From positions 7,667,001 to 7,731,000 of the forward strand of contig NZ_CP095855.1 of NCBI RefSeq assembly GCF_023100805.1: DNA of 64,000 bases, read 5' to 3'. Positions 1-8,742 of this stretch are shown in pieces. The notes below the pieces were generated by a model. The model was not told the origin of the DNA and made no database searches. It worked only from the letters and a program-made list of their open reading frames with translations. The DNA comes from Chitinophaga filiformis. Lineage in GTDB: Bacteria > Bacteroidota > Bacteroidia > Chitinophagales > Chitinophagaceae. The position numbers and the translations under genes are program-made. Each line of letters opens with the position of its first letter. The first letter of the stretch is position 1.

Positions 1-318
1 TTCCAGTATACGGTCCAGCGCTGCCATACCTTTCTCAGGACTGGAAAATGTCTGTGATTCCATTTTAACCCCCAGCCGTTTGCATACTCTCTTGAATATA
101 GCACCCGGCACCACCCGATAAGTTGTACCCGGAACACCGTTCACCTTTACAAAAGGCAGATGACCGAAGAAAATACCGGCTCCTATACCAAACGCCATCG
201 GTTCACTGATATGTAAACCGTAATGGCGGAAGATATTTGAAATAACCCCACTCTCACAATGGGCAGTTTGCTCGTGGCTGAACTGAATATCACTCATAAC
301 TTCCAGTACCTCATCCAT
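1..318 (-). CDS. BtrH N-terminal-domain protein (partial, C-terminus beyond window)
   Basis: About 106 codons are visible before the frame runs off the left edge. The N-terminus carries the motif AHCESGVISNIFRHYG (residues 19-34), followed by a Ser-Glu-Pro and a glycine-rich stretch. This is typical of the BtrH N-terminal family, whose namesake moves an acyl group from an acyl carrier protein during butirosin biosynthesis through a papain-like Cys/His site; Cys21 would be the nucleophile. The ATG at 318 gives the longest sensible protein; Met8 (294) is an alternative. It is 61 bp behind the 132-residue gene, on the same strand, and continues the darA-darB cluster. An acyl-transfer step in flexirubin assembly is inference. 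Confidence 0.75.
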   Translation of the reverse strand, partial: MDEVLEVMSDIQFSHEQTAHCESGVISNIFRHYGLHISEPMAFGIGAGIFFGHLPFVKVNGVPGTTYRVVPGAIFKRVCKRLGVKMESQTFSSPEKGMAALDRILE

Positions 319-379
319 TTGGATATAATTTATTGAGCGTCCTGCGGGAACTGGTCCTGCAGGATCTGTTTACGCTTGA

Positions 380-778
380 TTATCTGATATTTTTCAATTC
401 CTGTACGCTGATCTTGAATGCTGCCGCATACTTGCGCAACATTTTATCGTTCAGCTTATTAAAAACGGCTGGTTTCATATGGCGTTTTACCTGCCACTGG
501 AACTTACCTACATAACTGGCCAGTAATGGCAGGTCCATGATGGTCTTCTCCATGTAGTACACTACCGGACTGACTTCACCCGCCAACACCTGCGCCCTGG
601 CTTTTTCCACACGTTCATTGATCTCTTCCCACGCCTGCTTCATCGCTACATTCTCAGGCTCCCAGCCTACACTGGTTACCGGTACGTACTGACCCGCATT
701 GTCGGTGGCATAAAACAACTGTTTGAAAGTACCTTCATGCATGTTGTCACCATCCTGGGGAACTTCCTCTTTTTTCAT
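380..778 (-). CDS. Small cluster protein with HTH-like C-terminus, function unknown
   Basis: A 132-residue protein with no signal peptide or membrane segment. I do not recognise a named family. The first half is acidic and polar. The second half (about residues 75-132) has the length and hydrophobic spacing of a lambda-repressor-type helix-turn-helix, ending LRKYAAAFKISVQELKNI, which resembles the last two helices of that fold. It sits between darB and the BtrH-like gene on the same strand and is probably co-transcribed with the latter. It could be a regulator of the pigment cluster or a small scaffold protein; sequence alone does not decide. The ATG at 778 is the only early start. Confidence 0.7.
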   Translation of the reverse strand: MKKEEVPQDGDNMHEGTFKQLFYATDNAGQYVPVTSVGWEPENVAMKQAWEEINERVEKARAQVLAGEVSPVVYYMEKTIMDLPLLASYVGKFQWQVKRHMKPAVFNKLNDKMLRKYAAAFKISVQELKNIR

Positions 779-927
779 GTGTATTATGTTTGAGCCAAAT
801 TTACATTTATATTATATATCATATACCAAAAAAGAAAGGAGCTTACGCCCCCTCTTAATGATGTATTTGTAATTCGTCTGATGTTCGATGGCGTTGATCC
901 GCATTCACAACGTGCATCCGGTTTGAC

Positions 928-982
928 GTCCCCCGGGTTTACAACCCGGGGCTACAAACACGTAACCCCTGGCGGGTTATGT
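928..982. repeat. Solo REP-like double-hairpin element
   Basis: Two adjacent inverted repeats. The first has arms CCCCGGGTT (931-939) and AACCCGGGG (943-951) around a 3-base loop. The spacer CTACAAACACG follows, then a second hairpin with arms TAACCC and GGGTTA (963-979). The same design and the identical spacer recur four times in the array at 48961-49620. Double-hairpin extragenic elements of this type are typical of REP sequences mobilised by RAYT (Y1-type) transposases. It lies in the 264-bp gap between darB and the 132-residue gene; nothing else in the gap looks coding. Confidence 0.75.
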
Positions 983-1042
983 CCGAGTGCTGTTGTTATG
1001 CCTCATATTCAAACGCCAGATCAATCAGGATTTTCCGATATT

Positions 1043-2179
1043 TTATACCACTGTAAGATGTGCGTAGGCATATGAGAATCTTGCGCTTTCAGGCACCATC
1101 ATTACAATGGTCTGTCCTTTTTTCAGCATATTATTATTCATCAGCTCTTCCAGCATGAAATAAGGAGACGCAGTACCCACGTTACCCACTTTCGTCAGGT
1201 TGGTAAACCATTTTTCCTGTGGAATAGGCACTCCCAGGCGGGTGATCTCTTCATCTATTTTAAAACGGAAGAACTCAGAAGATAGGTGTGGCAGGAAATA
1301 ATCCAGCTTATCGAGGTCGATATTATGCCGCTCTACCAGCTCTTTCCACATTTTTGCGCCGGACGGAACAATGTTCTTTCCCAGCAGGCGGGTATCCTGT
1401 TTAAAGGAGAATACGCTATGCTGCGCCCACTCTTCCGGTTTCATATCGATCCAGCCTTTGGTGGAACCGTCTTCGTTTTTGATGGAACCTGCATACATAC
1501 AGGTTTCCAGTTCATGCGCGTAAGAGGCTATTTCCACCCAGTCTACACGCAGGGAAAGACCGGTTTCATTAGGCTTATCCTGGAACAGGGCTGCACTGGC
1601 GCCATCGGAAAGCATCCAGCGGAGGAAGTCCTTTTCAAAAGCGATGATCGGATTATCTTCCAGTTGTTTCAGGTTCTCAGTTTCAGGCTGGAACTTCTCT
1701 GCCAGCATCCAGCTGGAGAATTTCTCGGAGCCGGTACTTACCGCATTGCTGGTGTTACCGCATTTGATGGACATCCAGGCATATTTAAATGCCTGCATGC
1801 CTGCTGCACAGGCGCCTGTGGCGGCTATTAACTCTACCGGCTGGCATTTCAGCAATCCATGCACCATGGCGGCATGGTTAGGCAACAGCTGATCGGGTGA
1901 AGTTGTACCACATGCCAGCAATTGCATTTTACTGATAGGGAATTTATCATCAAACAGATTGTTTACAGCCGCGGCTGTCATTTCAGCGTTCGAATGAGTC
2001 GATTTACCTTCCTTATCCAGTGAATAATAACGTGTTTTGATCTTATTATTTCCCAGAATTCTCAGCCGGGCGCGGGAAGGTTTTCCATCCACCATGCCCA
2101 AAATGCTTTCCATTTCATCATTCCCTACAGGCTCATTTGGCAAAAATTTAGATAGCCTTGTAATATAAACTTCCTTCAT
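1043..2179 (-). CDS. darB: Beta-ketoacyl-ACP synthase III family enzyme, DarB-like
   Basis: A 378-residue thiolase-fold protein. The catalytic triad of KAS III enzymes is visible: Cys124 in ATGACAAG, His298 in FLPHLSSEF and Asn333 in KVGNVGTASPY. In Bacteroidota this longer KAS III form works with DarA: DarB joins a beta-ketoacyl thioester to a second acyl unit, and DarA helps cyclise and aromatise the product to a dialkylresorcinol, part of flexirubin pigments. darA lies upstream on the same strand across a 357-bp gap, so darB may have its own promoter. Family membership is firm; the precise DarB role rests on the neighbouring darA. Confidence 0.88.
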   Translation of the reverse strand: MKEVYITRLSKFLPNEPVGNDEMESILGMVDGKPSRARLRILGNNKIKTRYYSLDKEGKSTHSNAEMTAAAVNNLFDDKFPISKMQLLACGTTSPDQLLPNHAAMVHGLLKCQPVELIAATGACAAGMQAFKYAWMSIKCGNTSNAVSTGSEKFSSWMLAEKFQPETENLKQLEDNPIIAFEKDFLRWMLSDGASAALFQDKPNETGLSLRVDWVEIASYAHELETCMYAGSIKNEDGSTKGWIDMKPEEWAQHSVFSFKQDTRLLGKNIVPSGAKMWKELVERHNIDLDKLDYFLPHLSSEFFRFKIDEEITRLGVPIPQEKWFTNLTKVGNVGTASPYFMLEELMNNNMLKKGQTIVMMVPESARFSYAYAHLTVV

Positions 2180-2536
2180 TTGAAATAGATTCCTGTTTTT
2201 TTTGATGCCTATCCTCCTTTAAAGACCGGCTATTGATTTACAATGGTATGTTATCAGTGCAACGCGTGGCCTTTCCTGCAGACAGGTCATCTTCCCATTT
2301 ACGTATGTAACCTGGTTATATGATGTCCGGTTAGCCCTTCCTGAATCCGTCCGATGCCGGCAAATCGTCCCCGTTTACTCGTTATATGCATGTCCGATTT
2401 GCCCCTCTTCTATCCTTTTGAATACACAAACGCCCGTAAATATAGAATACTCTACGGATATTACCGTAAAACAGTCCATTACATGTTGTCCCGGATAATA
2501 ATTATACGATAAGCATTACATGACCGACGGCTGGAC
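2180..2536. other. Intergenic gap between darA and darB
   Basis: 357 bp without a credible gene on either strand. The gap is long for two genes of one pathway, so it probably holds a separate promoter for darB, but I could not pick out a clear TTG-N19-TAnnTTTG match or a terminator hairpin. Confidence 0.5.
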
Positions 2537-3457
2537 TTAGCGCAGATGTACCCCTTTATAATACTCAACGTCCTCCTGGAGCTGTTTCTTATTTAACGCC
2601 AGCTTGAAAACAGATGTTATTTTGGCTATAGGCGATAATACAAAAATACCAATCAGCAGTAATCCCCTGTACATTGTAACTCTTCCCTGGCGTTCCGGCG
2701 CTCCCGGACCTCCTTTAGCGCTGATGAATTCAGACCAGTAACGGAAAGCCCTGATACCTCTTCCTTCCAGCAGGATGAGATTAGGCAACAGGTCAATAGC
2801 GCCTAATTCCAGCAGTTGTGGCTGCAAGGCATCCCACTCCCTGGTTTCCAGCACTTTAGCTATCGGTTGTGCAAACCGTACTGATTCAACTATATCTTTT
2901 TCCTGTACACCTGCAGGCGGTAACAGGGCTGTTGCCTCTTTTTTTCCTTTGAACTGCCATCTTAATACCGTGATCAGCGCCACCAGGTTTGGAGAAGTAT
3001 CTTTCAGCACAATGTTACCCACCAGTTTCGCTCCTGCTTTCTGCAGATATTCCTTTACTCTTTCCTGCGCATTCAACCACATATTGCGACAGCCCATCAG
3101 CGTGATAACAGGTTTGCCTTTCAGCAGGCGGCCTGCTATTTCACTCTGCAAAAATGCTGCCGTAGGTTGAGATGGAGACAGGAACCAGGGTTGGTAAGCC
3201 AGGATAACAAGATCAAAATGTTCATCCGGGTTCACTTTCAGCGGCGCAATACCTCTTGGACGCCCTAACACCGTTTCCGGCATTGTATCATAAAAAACCT
3301 GTTTTTTCCATGGGAACTCAAATGGTTGCAATGGCTTCAATTCTTCATATACAATGGTTGCTTTATCCTGTAAAGGGCCAAGCACTGTATCAATGATTCT
3401 TTTCAGTTGTCCCGTTTGTGTATAATATACAACCAGGATCTTAGGTCGTTCAATCAT
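2537..3457 (-). CDS. darA: Dialkylresorcinol condensing enzyme, flavodoxin-like DarA
   Basis: A 306-residue protein starting with a flavodoxin-like strand-loop, ILVVYYTQTGQLKRI (residues 7-21), where a flavodoxin would bind FMN phosphate. Further alpha/beta elements follow, with LVILAYQPWFLSPSQP and KPVITLMGCRNMW as landmarks. A hydrophobic stretch near residues 262-282 (RGLLLIGIFVLSP) could be membrane associated. This matches the Bacteroidota DarA group, which acts with a DarB-type ketosynthase to make the dialkylresorcinol half of flexirubins. Position next to a KAS III gene supports this. The 650 bp upstream is non-coding, so a cluster promoter probably lies there. Confidence 0.85.
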   Translation of the reverse strand: MIERPKILVVYYTQTGQLKRIIDTVLGPLQDKATIVYEELKPLQPFEFPWKKQVFYDTMPETVLGRPRGIAPLKVNPDEHFDLVILAYQPWFLSPSQPTAAFLQSEIAGRLLKGKPVITLMGCRNMWLNAQERVKEYLQKAGAKLVGNIVLKDTSPNLVALITVLRWQFKGKKEATALLPPAGVQEKDIVESVRFAQPIAKVLETREWDALQPQLLELGAIDLLPNLILLEGRGIRAFRYWSEFISAKGGPGAPERQGRVTMYRGLLLIGIFVLSPIAKITSVFKLALNKKQLQEDVEYYKGVHLR

Positions 3458-4108
3458 AAAAGGAATAGGAGGTTCAACAATATTGAAGGCGTAAACTTAC
3501 GAAAAACAATATTAGGCAAAAGTATTTTTTTTGTTATATGAATGAGGGTCGTTCATAAAGGGTATCGATAAATCGACGTGATAAAATGGTTTGAGGTTTG
3601 GAAAGCAAGCTTGCATGTTCAGTCCATCTAAGGTCCAGGTATTATATTGAGCCGATACCAAAATGATATTTAGAGGTCATCTCAATATCCGTTTGATATA
3701 TAAATGCCCTTATTATGCCCTCTTAATATCGTTTTAGTACCGTTATAGTAAGCCGACTGTAAGCCGGAAGCAGCCTATCTGAATACTACAAAATGGGTAC
3801 CTGTTCTGTATAGCGTTATGCTATCATTGGGGTAGTTCGCGAATGCTGAAAGCCGTCCGTTTCGGGAATGATATGCATGGGGCGAGGGATAATTCAGGAA
3901 ATAGTTCGCCTGTTCGCGGCAGGTTTAATGCTCCCGGATAATTCTTATTACAAAACTGAATGTGGGGAAAGTGGGGCTTGTGCCTTAGCCAGGTACTGCC
4001 ATATCCTCTGCATTTGTTTACAGCAGTACCGTGGCCAAAGGACTTAATGAGTTGTTTAACAGGTACAAAGATGCTGCTTTGTACAATAACATAACTGTTA
4101 AAGAGAAC
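3458..4108. other. Intergenic region with one imperfect stem-loop
   Basis: 650 bp with no credible gene. One strong imperfect hairpin occurs at 3983-4041: GCCAGGTACTGC (3988-3999) pairs with GCAGTACCGTGGC (4023-4035) with a single bulged base, and short outer pairs extend the stem. It lies about 70 bp beyond the methyltransferase stop, but no T-run follows on the minus strand, so it is not a typical terminator. The octamer TAGTTCGC occurs twice (near 3835 and 3904). Confidence 0.5.
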
Positions 4109-4777
4109 TTAAAATTTTATTCCGCGTAAACAAATGTTCTCAAATTCCACCATCGTACTGCCGTCAGCCGACATTCTGGGCGTTTCCATCGCAGTATGCA
4201 CGGCAACATCCCTGAATCCGTTTGCTTCCAGCAACGCTTTGGCATCTTCTTCGTTATACAAGGTAAAACCATGGGCGCTGAAAGGTAATTGCTGCATGGT
4301 ATCACGGGAACGGATGCCCAATACCAGCTCTCCACCGGTAGCTAATACACGGTGTATGGATTTAAGGGCCACTGCAGGTTCGTCCCAGAAATACAGCACA
4401 TTCACAGCAAATACCTTCGTAAAGGTCCCTGCTGCAAATGACATTTCCTCTGTTCTGCCCAGGTAAAGCTGCACGCTGCCCTCCGAAATACGGGCCTGAT
4501 TTTCCCGGGTGGCTTCTGCCACCATTGTCTCAGACATATCGAGGCCGGTGTACCGGATCGTGGCTTCTCTTTCAAAGAGTGCAGGAATGAAATGACCATT
4601 CCCAAAGCCTATTTCCAGTATCCGGTCCCCTGGTTTTATTCCCAGGCAATTGAGCACCATATCATAAAGCGCTGCATTCGACTTGTTCATTGCAAAGCCC
4701 ACCTTTATCCCATTTTCTCCTTCCGGCCTGCGTAACTGGCTGGCCACGTCCCCGGCGCTCATTGCTGGCTTCTCCAT
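4109..4777 (-). CDS. Class I SAM-dependent methyltransferase
   Basis: A 222-residue cytosolic protein. Motif I, ILEIGFGNGHFIP (about residues 54-66), is the SAM-binding loop. An acidic residue after strand 2 (TGLDMSETM) contacts the SAM ribose in this fold, and VFAVNVLYFWDEP corresponds to motifs II/III. This places it in the Methyltransf_11/25-type group of small-molecule methyltransferases. The substrate cannot be read from the sequence. It stands alone, with non-coding DNA downstream and the GIN-domain gene 68 bp upstream on the same strand, so co-transcription with that gene is possible but not indicated by function. Confidence 0.85.
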   Translation of the reverse strand: MEKPAMSAGDVASQLRRPEGENGIKVGFAMNKSNAALYDMVLNCLGIKPGDRILEIGFGNGHFIPALFEREATIRYTGLDMSETMVAEATRENQARISEGSVQLYLGRTEEMSFAAGTFTKVFAVNVLYFWDEPAVALKSIHRVLATGGELVLGIRSRDTMQQLPFSAHGFTLYNEEDAKALLEANGFRDVAVHTAMETPRMSADGSTMVEFENICLRGIKF

Positions 4778-4845
4778 AATACCGTGTCTGTTTACGTTAC
4801 TTTAAGATGATCCTGCGTTATATTATTGAACAGAGCTGGTCAGCG

Positions 4846-5562
4846 CTAGCTCTTCCGTACGGACCCTGAACCAGCTACTTTGGAACTCACTTCCGGGTTG
4901 CCTTTATATCTTACATCGCCCGAACCTGCGATCTTCGCTTCCAGCTTCACGCTGGCATGTACGTCTACATTACCGCTGCCCGCGATGCTTATTTCAGCAT
5001 TTTCAGAATGCAGGTCGCCGCCCTCGAAATTACCGCTGCCTGCAAGGCTGATTTCCAGGTCTTTCGTTTCGCCGCTCAGTTTAATGTTGCCGGAACCGGC
5101 TGAAGATGCCTCTACTTCGGGGCTGTTCACCGCGCCGTCGATATTACCGCTGCCGGATAGTTTCAAACGTACCCCATCATGGTTTTCCAGTGTATTGGTA
5201 ATGTGTATGTTACCCGAGCCGGCGAGCGACAGATAATTTACGTCAGGAGCAGTCAATTTTATCTTGATGCCTTTATGGGTTTTTACGGAGACATGGTCCT
5301 TCAGGTCCACTACCAGCTCATTTCCATGCAGTTCAAGCCGCACATATTGAATTATGTTGTCTTCGGCCTCTATCACTGCCGGCTGGGCGGGGCCCTGCGT
5401 GAATTCGATATCCATCGATCCTTTCAGTACTACTTTTTCATAGTCGCCCACAGAACGGGTTTCCGTTGTCACGTTTCCACTGCCGTTAATACGCTGACCG
5501 TCGCAACTGTATTGGCTTACAAGCAATAGAGCAATAGCAGAAAAACAAATGATCTTCTTCAT
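4846..5562 (-). CDS. Secreted GIN-domain protein (DUF2807, head domain)
   Basis: A 238-residue protein with an N-terminal signal ending near Cys20 (VSQYSCDG), possibly a weak lipobox. The rest is built from short repeats carrying (A/S)GSGN-like turns about every 17-20 residues, at least seven of them, which predicts a right-handed beta-helix. This is the DUF2807/GIN domain, common in Bacteroidota as an exported domain of unknown function, sometimes annotated as an autotransporter adhesin head. No outer-membrane domain is fused. Its ligand or partner is unknown. The domain call is firm; any adhesion role is inference. Confidence 0.88.
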   Translation of the reverse strand: MKKIICFSAIALLLVSQYSCDGQRINGSGNVTTETRSVGDYEKVVLKGSMDIEFTQGPAQPAVIEAEDNIIQYVRLELHGNELVVDLKDHVSVKTHKGIKIKLTAPDVNYLSLAGSGNIHITNTLENHDGVRLKLSGSGNIDGAVNSPEVEASSAGSGNIKLSGETKDLEISLAGSGNFEGGDLHSENAEISIAGSGNVDVHASVKLEAKIAGSGDVRYKGNPEVSSKVAGSGSVRKS

Positions 5563-5660
5563 AAGGGTAATATTTGTGTTGGGTTGTAAAATGGCGATTT
5601 ATACACATGTATTTTACGAATATAAGAACAATCATCTACAGACTATTCCCATTTTCAAAC

Positions 5661-5690
5661 TTGGGATTTCATATTTGGCCTTTATCTTTG
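5661..5690 (+). promoter_or_regulatory. guaA promoter (Bacteroidota primary-sigma type)
   Basis: TTG at 5661-5663, exactly 19 bp, then TATCTTTG at 5683-5690, a full match to the Bacteroidota -33/-7 consensus. The predicted transcription start falls only a few bases before the guaA ATG at 5698, so the message would be leaderless or nearly so. Confidence 0.7.
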
Positions 5691-5697
5691 CACCACC

Positions 5698-7236
5698 ATG
5701 ACAGAAAAGATACTTATACTAGACTTTGGCTCTCAATATACGCAGCTGATCGCGCGCAGTATCAGGGAGTTGAATATTTATTGCGAAATCAAGCCTTGTC
5801 TTCAGCCGGTACAATGGGATGATACAGTTAAAGGCATTATTCTCTCCGGTAGTCCGTTCTCAGTGAACGATGCCGGTGCACCTACCGTTGACATTGCTGC
5901 CATGGCGGCAAAAGTTCCTGTACTGGGTGTCTGCTATGGCGCGCAGCTTACAGCAAAGGTATTTGGTGGCGAAGTAGCCAAAAGCTCCATCCGCGAATAT
6001 GGCCGCGCGTTTATGGAACATGATAACAAGGAAGAAAAGCTCCTGTATGATATCTCTTCCCGCAGCCAGGTATGGATGAGCCACTCAGACACTATCGTGC
6101 GTATGCCCGAAGGATTTGAGATCATCGCCCATACCGACAACATCCCGGTAGCGGCCTTCAAATCTGAGACCGTGGCCAAACACCCTATCCTGGGCCTGCA
6201 GTTCCACCCGGAAGTGACCCACTCCCTGGAAGGTAAACAGCTGCTCCGCAACTTCCTGGTGCACGTCTGCGGATGTAAACAGGACTGGACACCTGCAGCT
6301 TTTGTTCAGGAAACAGTTGATAAGATCAAGGCGCAGGTAGGCGACAAAAAAGTAATAATGGCGCTCAGCGGCGGCGTAGACTCTACCGTGGCAGCCGAAC
6401 TGATACACAAAGCGATAGGAAGCAACCTGTATTGCATATTCGTGGATAACGGCCTGCTCCGTAAGAACGAATTTGAAACTGTACTGGATTCCTATAAACA
6501 CATGGGCCTGAACGTAAAGGGCGTAAATGCCAAAGATCTCTTCTACGGAGAACTGAAAGGTGTAAGCGATCCTGAGAAAAAACGTAAGATCATCGGCCGT
6601 CTGTTCATTGAAGTATTCCAGCAGGAAGCAAACCAGCTGAAAGATATATCCTTCCTGGGTCAGGGTACTATTTACCCGGATGTGATAGAATCCGTTTCTG
6701 TAAACGGACCTTCTGTTACTATCAAATCCCATCACAACGTGGGCGGTCTGCCGGAAAAGATGAACATGGGACTGGTAGAGCCACTGCGTTTCCTTTTCAA
6801 AGACGAGGTAAGGCGCGTAGGCCGTGAAATAGGCATCAGCGACATCTTCCTGGGCCGTCATCCTTTCCCTGGTCCGGGTCTCGCTATCCGTATCCTGGGT
6901 GAGATCACCCCTGAGAAAGTAGCTATGCTGCAGGAAGCAGACGCGGTATATATCGACGGGCTCCGTGAAGCAGAACTGTACGATAAAGTATGGCAGGCAG
7001 GTACCATCCTGCTGCCGGTACAAAGCGTAGGGGTAATGGGAGACGAAAGGACCTATGAATTCACCGTAGCTCTCCGGGCAGTAACCTCTGTTGACGGTAT
7101 GACCGCCGACTGGGCACACCTGCCATATGAATTCCTGGCAAAGATGTCTAACGACATTATCAATAAAGTGAAAGGTATTAATCGAGTGGTATACGACATC
7201 AGCTCCAAACCACCGGCTACTATCGAATGGGAATAA
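5698..7236 (+). CDS. guaA: GMP synthase (glutamine-hydrolysing)
   Basis: A 512-residue two-domain enzyme converting XMP, glutamine and ATP to GMP, the last step of de novo guanine nucleotide synthesis in the cytosol. The N-terminal class I glutamine amidotransferase has nucleophile Cys79 (GVCYGAQ) and His170/Glu172 (LQFHPEV). The ATP-pyrophosphatase P-loop SGGVDST is at residues 224-230. The C-terminal dimerisation domain holds [13 protein letters not shown] and ends in KPPATIEWE, the usual terminus. Length is normal. It is preceded by a consensus promoter and followed by a strong hairpin, so it is a single-gene unit. Confidence 0.98.
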   Translation: MTEKILILDFGSQYTQLIARSIRELNIYCEIKPCLQPVQWDDTVKGIILSGSPFSVNDAGAPTVDIAAMAAKVPVLGVCYGAQLTAKVFGGEVAKSSIREYGRAFMEHDNKEEKLLYDISSRSQVWMSHSDTIVRMPEGFEIIAHTDNIPVAAFKSETVAKHPILGLQFHPEVTHSLEGKQLLRNFLVHVCGCKQDWTPAAFVQETVDKIKAQVGDKKVIMALSGGVDSTVAAELIHKAIGSNLYCIFVDNGLLRKNEFETVLDSYKHMGLNVKGVNAKDLFYGELKGVSDPEKKRKIIGRLFIEVFQQEANQLKDISFLGQGTIYPDVIESVSVNGPSVTIKSHHNVGGLPEKMNMGLVEPLRFLFKDEVRRVGREIGISDIFLGRHPFPGPGLAIRILGEITPEKVAMLQEADAVYIDGLREAELYDKVWQAGTILLPVQSVGVMGDERTYEFTVALRAVTSVDGMTADWAHLPYEFLAKMSNDIINKVKGINRVVYDISSKPPATIEWE

Positions 7237-7253
7237 TTCCCTGCGCTATGAGT

Positions 7254-7309
7254 AGAAACGCTTAACACTGAGTACTTTATACATTCTCATCTCAGTGTTA
7301 AGCGTTTCT
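7254..7309 (+). terminator. Long perfect inverted repeat after guaA
   Basis: Arms of 19 bp (7254-7272 and 7291-7309) pair perfectly around an 18-base loop, only 18 bp after the guaA stop. The T-rich tail is short (TTGTTC). It probably acts as a terminator between guaA and the lipoprotein gene, though the long loop is unusual. Confidence 0.65.
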
Positions 7310-7350
7310 TGTTCAACGCCCGGGAACGATTTTTGTAATTAATCATCGCT

Positions 7351-8676
7351 ATGAGTAAATCCAAAATATGCAGTCTGATGGTCACTGCCTGTGCACTGAC
7401 CATTCTGCTGTCTGCCTGTTCGCTGTTCAAAAGCAGTAGCAGCAGCACCCCCACTGCTCCGCCAACAACTGTCACAAAACCTAAAGAGGACGAAAAGAAA
7501 AAGGATGAGAAAAAGAATGATGAAAAAGCAGCCCCTTTCAACGTACCGGCATTTGCCCGTGAAGTGAAAAAAAGCTCCTACAACATTGCACTCTTTGCTC
7601 CCCTGTATCTTGACTCCGTTTTCACAAATGGTACAGAACTTTCCGGTCGCACGTTGCCCCGTTATGTATTACCCGGCCTTGATTTTTACGAAGGCGCCCA
7701 GCTGGCGCTCGACAGCCTGCAACAGCAGGGTGTAAAGCTCAATGTACACGTATATGACAGCAAATCCAGGGCTAACAGTGTCGATAACCTGATAAGAAAT
7801 AAATCGCTGGACAGCGTTGACCTCATTATTGCAGCGGTAAGCTCTCCCGAGATCCAGGAGCTCAGCAACGTAGCCCGTCAGAGAGAAGTGAACCTGGTGT
7901 CTGCCACTTATCCCAATGATGGCGGCATCACCGCCAATCCCTTCCTGCTGATCACCAACAGCATGCTCCGGACACATGGAGAAGCCCTTCAGCGTTACCT
8001 GCAGGAAGCATTTGCTACTAAGAACATCCTGCTGTTCCATCGTAACAGCGCCTTCGAAAAACGCCTTGCCGCCGATTTCAAGGCCGATTATGAGAAAATG
8101 CAAAATCCTAAAAAATCACACATCCGCGAGGTGATCTGGAGTGATGCCATGACAGACGGAGAATTGTCGCAGTTCCTGCTGGCCGACAGACCGAACCTCT
8201 GTATCATTACCGCCCTGGACGAGGCCAATGCAAAGGCCATCCTGCGCAAACTCAGCGTACAGACAGGTACTTATCCTATCCAGGTATACGGTATGCCTAC
8301 CTGGGATATCATGAAGTTCAAAGAACCTGAGTTCAAGGATATGCAGATTTACTATACGTCTCCTTACTTCAACGATAAGACCAACGCTTACAGCCGTTAT
8401 ATCACCGATTATTTCAAGCGCATCTACAAATCCCGTCCGTCTGATATGGCCTTCAAAGGATTTGAGCTGACCTGGTATTTCGTAAAACAGCTGAGCGATA
8501 AAGGGGTTTACTTCAATGGTAGCCTGAACGATCCTTCTAAAAAAGTGTTCAACAATCTTAATTATCAGCCGGTATATCTGAAAGATGGTGCTACTATGCC
8601 TGATTATTTTGAAAATAAGAACATCAACATCATACAAAAGAACGATAGCAGCGATGTAAGGATGAATTTCCAGTAA
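7351..8676 (+). CDS. Periplasmic-binding-protein-like lipoprotein (PBP type 1 fold)
   Basis: A 441-residue lipoprotein: signal peptide with lipobox LLSAC (Cys23), then a Ser/Thr/Pro and Lys/Asp/Glu-rich linker to about residue 60. The rest resembles type 1 periplasmic binding proteins of the Peripla_BP_6/Leu-Ile-Val class, opening NIALFAPLYLDSVF, with GLDFYEGAQLALD as a typical helix. There is no neighbouring ABC permease, so it is unlikely to serve a standard importer; related stand-alone proteins in Bacteroidota may sense ligands or act on the envelope. It follows guaA, but the hairpin between them suggests separate transcription. Substrate unknown. Confidence 0.85.
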   Translation: MSKSKICSLMVTACALTILLSACSLFKSSSSSTPTAPPTTVTKPKEDEKKKDEKKNDEKAAPFNVPAFAREVKKSSYNIALFAPLYLDSVFTNGTELSGRTLPRYVLPGLDFYEGAQLALDSLQQQGVKLNVHVYDSKSRANSVDNLIRNKSLDSVDLIIAAVSSPEIQELSNVARQREVNLVSATYPNDGGITANPFLLITNSMLRTHGEALQRYLQEAFATKNILLFHRNSAFEKRLAADFKADYEKMQNPKKSHIREVIWSDAMTDGELSQFLLADRPNLCIITALDEANAKAILRKLSVQTGTYPIQVYGMPTWDIMKFKEPEFKDMQIYYTSPYFNDKTNAYSRYITDYFKRIYKSRPSDMAFKGFELTWYFVKQLSDKGVYFNGSLNDPSKKVFNNLNYQPVYLKDGATMPDYFENKNINIIQKNDSSDVRMNFQ

Positions 8677-8703
8677 ACATGACTGTGGTTCCTTTTAACG
8701 CAA

Positions 8704-8742
8704 AGAGGGTGTCCGTTAACAGCGGCGCCCTCTCTGTTTTTT
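8704..8742 (+). terminator. Rho-independent terminator
   Basis: Hairpin AGAGGGTGTCCG / CGGCGCCCTCT (8704-8733, imperfect stem, loop TTAACAG) followed by a T-run at 8737-8742. It ends the lipoprotein transcript. Confidence 0.85.

Noticed and set aside
6085-7119. A 344-codon open frame antisense to guaA
   Set aside because: It lies wholly inside a strongly conserved gene; the product has no recognisable domain and mirrors the codon use of guaA on the other strand.
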